NCBI GenBank assembly: GCA_025455895.1
Contig: JALOLQ010000059.1
Span: 1 to 7,664 of the forward strand
Direction: 5' to 3'
Origin: Solirubrobacteraceae bacterium
Lineage (GTDB): Bacteria; Actinomycetota; Thermoleophilia; Solirubrobacterales; Solirubrobacteraceae
Length of the DNA: 7,664 bases
Shown here: positions 4,199 through 7,664 of the stretch, in pieces
Numbering within the stretch: position 1 is the first letter of the stretch
Layout of the letters: each line of letters begins with the position of its first letter
The notes under the pieces: generated by a model
Told to the model about the DNA's origin: nothing
The model's database searches: none
The model's input: the letters and a program-made list of their open reading frames with translations, nothing else
Translations under genes and position numbers: made by a program

Positions 4199-6964
4199 AT
4201 GCGCCTTCGCCCGCTGATCATCGCCGTCCTGACCGCCCTGGCCGGGCTGGCGGTGCCCGTGGCCCCCGCGGCCGCCCAGGAGTCGCCGGCCCCCGCGCAG
4301 TGCCTGACGCCGGCGGGCCAGCTCGTCGCCGCCCCGCAGGGCACGACCGACGGCGCACCCTGCCCCGAAGGCTGGCCCGCCCCCGCCGAGCCCGCCCCGC
4401 CCACGCCGCCGCCGGCCCCGGAGACGCCTGCGCCCCCCGCGCCCGCGCCGGCCCCCGCCCCGGGCGCCGAGCAGCCGCCCGCGCCCGCGCCCGTGACGGC
4501 CGAGCCGCTCGCCGGAGCCCCGGAGCAGCAGAACGCCGAGGCGGACCGGCCCGCCGCAAAGCCTCGACCTAAGGCTGAAGGTAAGACCAAGCCGAAGCGC
4601 AAGCAGCGCGTCCGCGACCGCCGCCGCTCCGGCGGCGAGCGCTCGACCGGCCCTGACGACCGCTCGCCGCCCCCGCCTCCGGCGTCGCTGCTGCGCGACG
4701 GCCCGGGAATCGGCGGCGATCCGCTGCCCCCGTCGGCGCCGGCGGGCCCCGGCAGCTTCGACGGCGGCGGGCTCGGCCCGATCACGCTGCCCGGGCCGGC
4801 GACCCGCGGCGTCCCGAACATCCTGCTGGACCGCTTCCGCGTGCCGCCCTTCCTGCTGCCGATCTACCAGGCCGCCGGGGTCGAGTACGGCGTGCGCTGG
4901 GAGATCCTCGCCGCGATCAACGCGATCGAGACCGACTACGGGCGCAACCTGAGCGTCTCCACCGCCGGGGCCCTCGGCTGGATGCAGTTCATGCCGAGCA
5001 CCTGGGCGACGTACGGCGTCGACGCGAACAACGACGGCCGAAGAGACCCGTACAACCCCGTCGACGCGATCTTCGCCGCCGCGCGCTACCTCAAGGCCGC
5101 CGGGGCCGGCGAGAGCCTGCGCCGGGCGCTGTGGGCGTACAACCACGCCGACTGGTACGTCAACGACGTGCTCGAGCGCGCGCGGGCGCTGAGCGCGCTG
5201 CCCGCGGAGGTCGTGGGCTCCCTGAGCGGGCTGACGCTGGGCCGCTTCCCCGTAGCCTCAACCTCAACCTACGCTGGAAGGTTGCCCACGAAGGGCGCAT
5301 CGGCGCGGCTGCGCGGCGGGAACGCCTCGATCCCCGTGGAGGGCAGCGCGACCCGCCGCGGCATGCGGATCTACGCGGCCCCCGGCGCCCCGGTCGTCGC
5401 GGTGCAGGACGCGAAGGTCGTCGCGCTCGGCACGTCGAAGCGGCTCGGGCGCTACATCCGCCTGCGCGACGCCTACGGCAACACCTATACCTACGGGCAC
5501 CTGGCGAAGCTTGCCGCGCTCTACCCCGTCCCGCGGCCGCGCGCGCAGAGTGAGGCCTCGATCCGGCGGGAGCTCGGCCTCAGCGGGCGCGACCCGAAGC
5601 CGACCGCGCCGGCCACGCGTGGGAAGACGGGCACGCTGCGCGCCGACGACGGGGCGACCCCCGAGGCCCAGATGACCGTCGGCGGCCGCCCGTCGCGCGA
5701 GATCGCGATCCGGCGCATCCGCGCCGCGCTCGGCCTCGCGCTTCCGGACCTGGCCCGCGACCGGAGCGACACCGGCGAGAGCATCCCGGCGCCCGCGCTG
5801 AGCGGGGCCGGGACGCTGCGGCCGGTCGAGGGTCCGCGCACCCCGGCGCTGTATCCCGAGATCGGCACGCCGCTGCCCGCACCGGCACCGGCGCCGGCGG
5901 CGGCACCGGCCGCGCCGCAGGACCTGACGATCCCCGTGCCCGAGGGCGTCACCGCGTTCAAGGCCTACTTCAGCGAGCCGCAGGAGCTCGACCGCGACGA
6001 GATGGTGCTCAAGCCGCTGCGCCGCGGCGCGCACGTGATCGGCGGCACCGTGCTCGGCCGGGTCGGCTCGGCCTCGCTGCGCTTCGCCCCGTCGCAGGAG
6101 CCCGGCGACGTGCGCGCGGCCCGCGCGACCGCGACGCGCCTGCGCGCCGAGCGCGCGCCGCACCTGTACTTCGAGGTCCGCCCGGCGGGCGCACGCACGC
6201 CGCGGATCGATCCCAAGCCCCTGCTGGACGGCTGGCGCCTGCTCGACTCGACCGCGATCTACCGCGCGCGCAACCCGCTCGTGCGCGGGAACGGCAAGCC
6301 GCGCCGGCTGTCGATCGGCCAGATCATGCTGATGAGCAAGGCGCAGCTCATGCGGCGGGTGCTCGACAACCCGGACATCGAGATCTACGCCTGCGGGCGC
6401 GCCGACATCCGCGCCGGCATCGTCGACCGCCGCGTGCTCGCGAGCCTCGAGCTGCTCGCGGCGCGCAAGCTGAAGCCGACGGTCACCTCGCTGCGCTGCG
6501 GGCACGGCTACTTCACCGCCTCGGGCAACGTCTCGCACCACACCACCGGCACCGCCGTGGACATCGCGGCGATCAACGGCATCCCGATGACCGGGAACCA
6601 GGGGCCGGGCTCGATCACCGACAAGGCCGTGCGCGTGCTGCTGACCATGCAGGGCGCGATGAAGCCGGCGCAGATCATCACCCTCATGGAGTACGCCGGC
6701 ACCGACAACACGATCGCGATGGGCGACCACCACGATCACATCCATGTCGGCTGGCGGCCCAACGGGGACTCGCGCAGCGTGCTGGCGCCCGAGCAGTGGG
6801 ACCGCCTCGTCAGCGGCCTGGCGCGGATCCGCAACCCGGTGGTGCCGGTGCAGCCGAGCCGCTGGGCGGTGAAGGTCACGAAGAAGCCGTCGAAGGGGCG
6901 GCACGCCCACTCCCACGACCACGAGGGCCACGCGCACGGACGCGACCACGCCCGCGACGGCTGA
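4199..6964 (+). CDS. Exported three-module peptidoglycan hydrolase: lytic transglycosylase, degenerate split M23, M15-type peptidase
   Basis: A 921-residue secreted cell-wall protein. Residues 1-26 are a signal peptide (RLR, hydrophobic core, cleavage after APAAA). Residues 27-205 are Pro/Ala-rich with C35/C55 and a Lys/Arg patch (~120-145), a likely wall-spanning linker. Residues ~205-327 form a lytic transglycosylase domain: catalytic E244 in NAIETDYGRN, then GALGWMQFMPSTW and DPYNPVDAIFAAARYL, close to the SLT/MltB type. Residues ~381-440 and ~600-672 are the two halves of an M23/LytM domain (YGHL 432-435; HLYFEVRP 655-662). Its zinc ligands are replaced (R386 and R390 for H...D; Y657 for the second His of HxH), so it is probably inactive. 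Residues ~725-865 look like an M15-type zinc peptidase: S779-x-H781-x2-G784-x-A786-x-D788 and H847-x-H849, with C732/C767 possibly disulfide-bonded. The end is His-rich (~900-916). Expected role: glycan cleavage plus stem-peptide cleavage outside the membrane. The ATG directly before the signal peptide fixes the start. Confidence 0.9.
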   Translation: MRLRPLIIAVLTALAGLAVPVAPAAAQESPAPAQCLTPAGQLVAAPQGTTDGAPCPEGWPAPAEPAPPTPPPAPETPAPPAPAPAPAPGAEQPPAPAPVTAEPLAGAPEQQNAEADRPAAKPRPKAEGKTKPKRKQRVRDRRRSGGERSTGPDDRSPPPPPASLLRDGPGIGGDPLPPSAPAGPGSFDGGGLGPITLPGPATRGVPNILLDRFRVPPFLLPIYQAAGVEYGVRWEILAAINAIETDYGRNLSVSTAGALGWMQFMPSTWATYGVDANNDGRRDPYNPVDAIFAAARYLKAAGAGESLRRALWAYNHADWYVNDVLERARALSALPAEVVGSLSGLTLGRFPVASTSTYAGRLPTKGASARLRGGNASIPVEGSATRRGMRIYAAPGAPVVAVQDAKVVALGTSKRLGRYIRLRDAYGNTYTYGHLAKLAALYPVPRPRAQSEASIRRELGLSGRDPKPTAPATRGKTGTLRADDGATPEAQMTVGGRPSREIAIRRIRAALGLALPDLARDRSDTGESIPAPALSGAGTLRPVEGPRTPALYPEIGTPLPAPAPAPAAAPAAPQDLTIPVPEGVTAFKAYFSEPQELDRDEMVLKPLRRGAHVIGGTVLGRVGSASLRFAPSQEPGDVRAARATATRLRAERAPHLYFEVRPAGARTPRIDPKPLLDGWRLLDSTAIYRARNPLVRGNGKPRRLSIGQIMLMSKAQLMRRVLDNPDIEIYACGRADIRAGIVDRRVLASLELLAARKLKPTVTSLRCGHGYFTASGNVSHHTTGTAVDIAAINGIPMTGNQGPGSITDKAVRVLLTMQGAMKPAQIITLMEYAGTDNTIAMGDHHDHIHVGWRPNGDSRSVLAPEQWDRLVSGLARIRNPVVPVQPSRWAVKVTKKPSKGRHAHSHDHEGHAHGRDHARDG
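5265..5284. repeat. Short inverted repeat in a lower-GC pocket of the wall-enzyme gene
   Basis: CAACCT (5265-5270) and AGGTTG (5279-5284) are exact inverses around an 8-base loop, preceded by a tandem CCTCAA pair (5257-5268). The pocket encodes the Ser/Thr linker between the transglycosylase and M23 modules and uses A/T-ending codons unlike the flanks. Confidence 0.4.
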
Positions 6965-6972
6965 GGTCCGCC

Positions 6973-7664
6973 CTGGCCGGCTCACCGCTCTTCGGCTTCG
7001 TCCAGGTCGAGGTCCCCTGGGTCCTCGGCCCGGCGGACGGGCGCTACATCGTCCGCGGGCACGCGGGCGAGCCCGAGCACGTGCTCGTCCTGCAGACGAT
7101 CACCGCACCGGTGCGGCGGGGGCCGCTGGGCCGCCGGAGACGGCCGCGCCCGGAGCCGGCCCCGCCCGAGCCGCCCCCCGCCACCGCGCCGGCCACCCGG
7201 ATCACCCTCGTCGGAGCGCGGGCGCTGGAGGAGCCGGCCGACCGCTGGCTCGCCGCGCGCGACCTCGCGGCCGAGGCCGACGGCGCGGTCGCCGTCCTCA
7301 ACCGGCTGCTGCACGCCCACCGCCTCGCCGCCGCCGACCCCTCGGTCCGGCCGCTGAGCCGCGCCCAGGCGACGGCGGTGCGCGTCGGCTGCGGCGCCGG
7401 CGAGCAGGTCGCCGACGGCCGCTGGACGCAGGCGCTCGAGGTCCCGCCGCCCGTCCCCGGCGGCCGCGCCGCCGTGCTCCAGCCGGCCGAGCGCCTGGCC
7501 GCGCTGCTCGGCGGCCGCGACGTCGCCCTCGCCTGCGAGGACCTCACGCTGCGCGCCCGCGAGGACGCGGACGCCGGGCGCTGGCAGGCGTGCGCCTTCC
7601 AGCTGCGCGTCGCACTCGAGGCCGCGCTCGCCGAGCTCGAGCCGTGGGTCGGCCAGGCCGACCT
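6973..7664 (+). CDS. Unrecognised protein, 3' end outside window, probable CTG start
   Basis: I do not recognise this protein. At least 230 residues are visible. The start of the frame reads SPLFGFVQVEVPWVLGPADG, then RYIVRGHAGEPEHVLVLQTI: a beta-rich opening with no signal peptide. A Pro/Arg-rich linker follows (PVRRGPLGRRRRPRPEP, then a run of Pro/Ala), then a helical region (EEPADRWLAARDLAAEADGAVAVLNRLLHAHRLAAADPSVRPL), then RVGCGAGEQVADGRWTQALEV and ERLAALLGGRDVALACEDL. Strong G/C third positions run from about 6967 to the edge, marking this frame as coding. No ATG/GTG/TTG precedes the conserved-looking opening within 160 bases. CTG at 6973 has TGAGG six bases upstream. CTG at 6961 (overlapping the upstream stop as CTGA) is an alternative, and GTG at 7081 would drop the opening. 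Spacing of 8 bases suggests cotranscription with the wall enzyme, which does not itself establish a wall role. Confidence 0.7.
   Translation, partial: MAGSPLFGFVQVEVPWVLGPADGRYIVRGHAGEPEHVLVLQTITAPVRRGPLGRRRRPRPEPAPPEPPPATAPATRITLVGARALEEPADRWLAARDLAAEADGAVAVLNRLLHAHRLAAADPSVRPLSRAQATAVRVGCGAGEQVADGRWTQALEVPPPVPGGRAAVLQPAERLAALLGGRDVALACEDLTLRAREDADAGRWQACAFQLRVALEAALAELEPWVGQAD

Noticed and set aside
5264..6985. Minus-strand open frame of 573 residues opposite the wall hydrolase
   Set aside because: Composition is Arg/Ala/Val/Gly/His without motifs, and the plus strand encodes clear domains; treated as a shadow.
1..7664. tRNA, rRNA, CRISPR array, insertion sequence or phage genes
   Set aside because: No tRNA T-loop/acceptor pattern, spaced repeats, transposase motifs or terminal inverted repeats were seen; the small repeats found are coding-tail or promoter repeats.

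Overview
The window is very GC-rich with strong G/C third-codon bias, so long spurious open frames occur on both strands. The gene content suggests a high-GC actinobacterium, perhaps of the Thermoleophilia/Solirubrobacterales type: SCP2-like protein, regulator-fused class III cyclase, coiled-coil proteins with Lys/Ala/Pro tails, and a large transglycosylase/M23/M15 cell-wall protein. The taxon is an inference from gene style, not from a marker gene.

Left block (1-2641, minus strand, read right to left). A Lys/Ala/Pro-tailed coiled-coil protein (2258-2641), an SCP2-like protein (1819-2244), a class III nucleotide cyclase with an N-terminal MerR-like helix-turn-helix (605-1822), and the N-terminal part of tilS, tRNA(Ile)-lysidine synthetase (1-594, running off the left edge). 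Gaps are 10-13 bases, or a 4-base overlap between the SCP2 gene and the cyclase, so this looks like one operon. The cyclase has no ATG/GTG/TTG start that keeps its HTH; it appears to start at a CTG overlapping the upstream stop.

Middle block (2642-3823). A 25-base divergent gap carries overlapping -10-like hexamers for both strands. It feeds the left operon and a DeoD-type purine nucleoside phosphorylase on the plus strand (2667-3359). That gene converges on a second coiled-coil, KPAA-tailed protein (3356-3823, minus); the two stop codons share the palindrome CCTAGG.

Intergenic region 3824-4198. A long divergent regulatory region with three 10-bp tandem repeats, a 33-bp near-perfect palindrome, two potential RNA hairpins, a C-rich G-poor (Rho-utilisation-like) tract, a further GC hairpin, and a -10-like element.

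Right block (4199-7664, plus strand). A 921-residue exported cell-wall protein combines a lytic transglycosylase domain, an M23/LytM domain that has lost its zinc ligands and is split by a long insertion, an intact-looking M15-type metallopeptidase domain, and a His-rich tail. It is followed after 8 bases by an unrecognised gene that runs off the right edge and also seems to start at CTG.

Functionally the window mixes tRNA modification, cAMP signalling, lipid or granule-associated proteins, purine salvage and peptidoglycan remodelling. The most unusual items are the three-domain wall enzyme with its dead, split M23 module, its elaborate upstream region, the HTH-cyclase fusion, and two apparent CTG starts.
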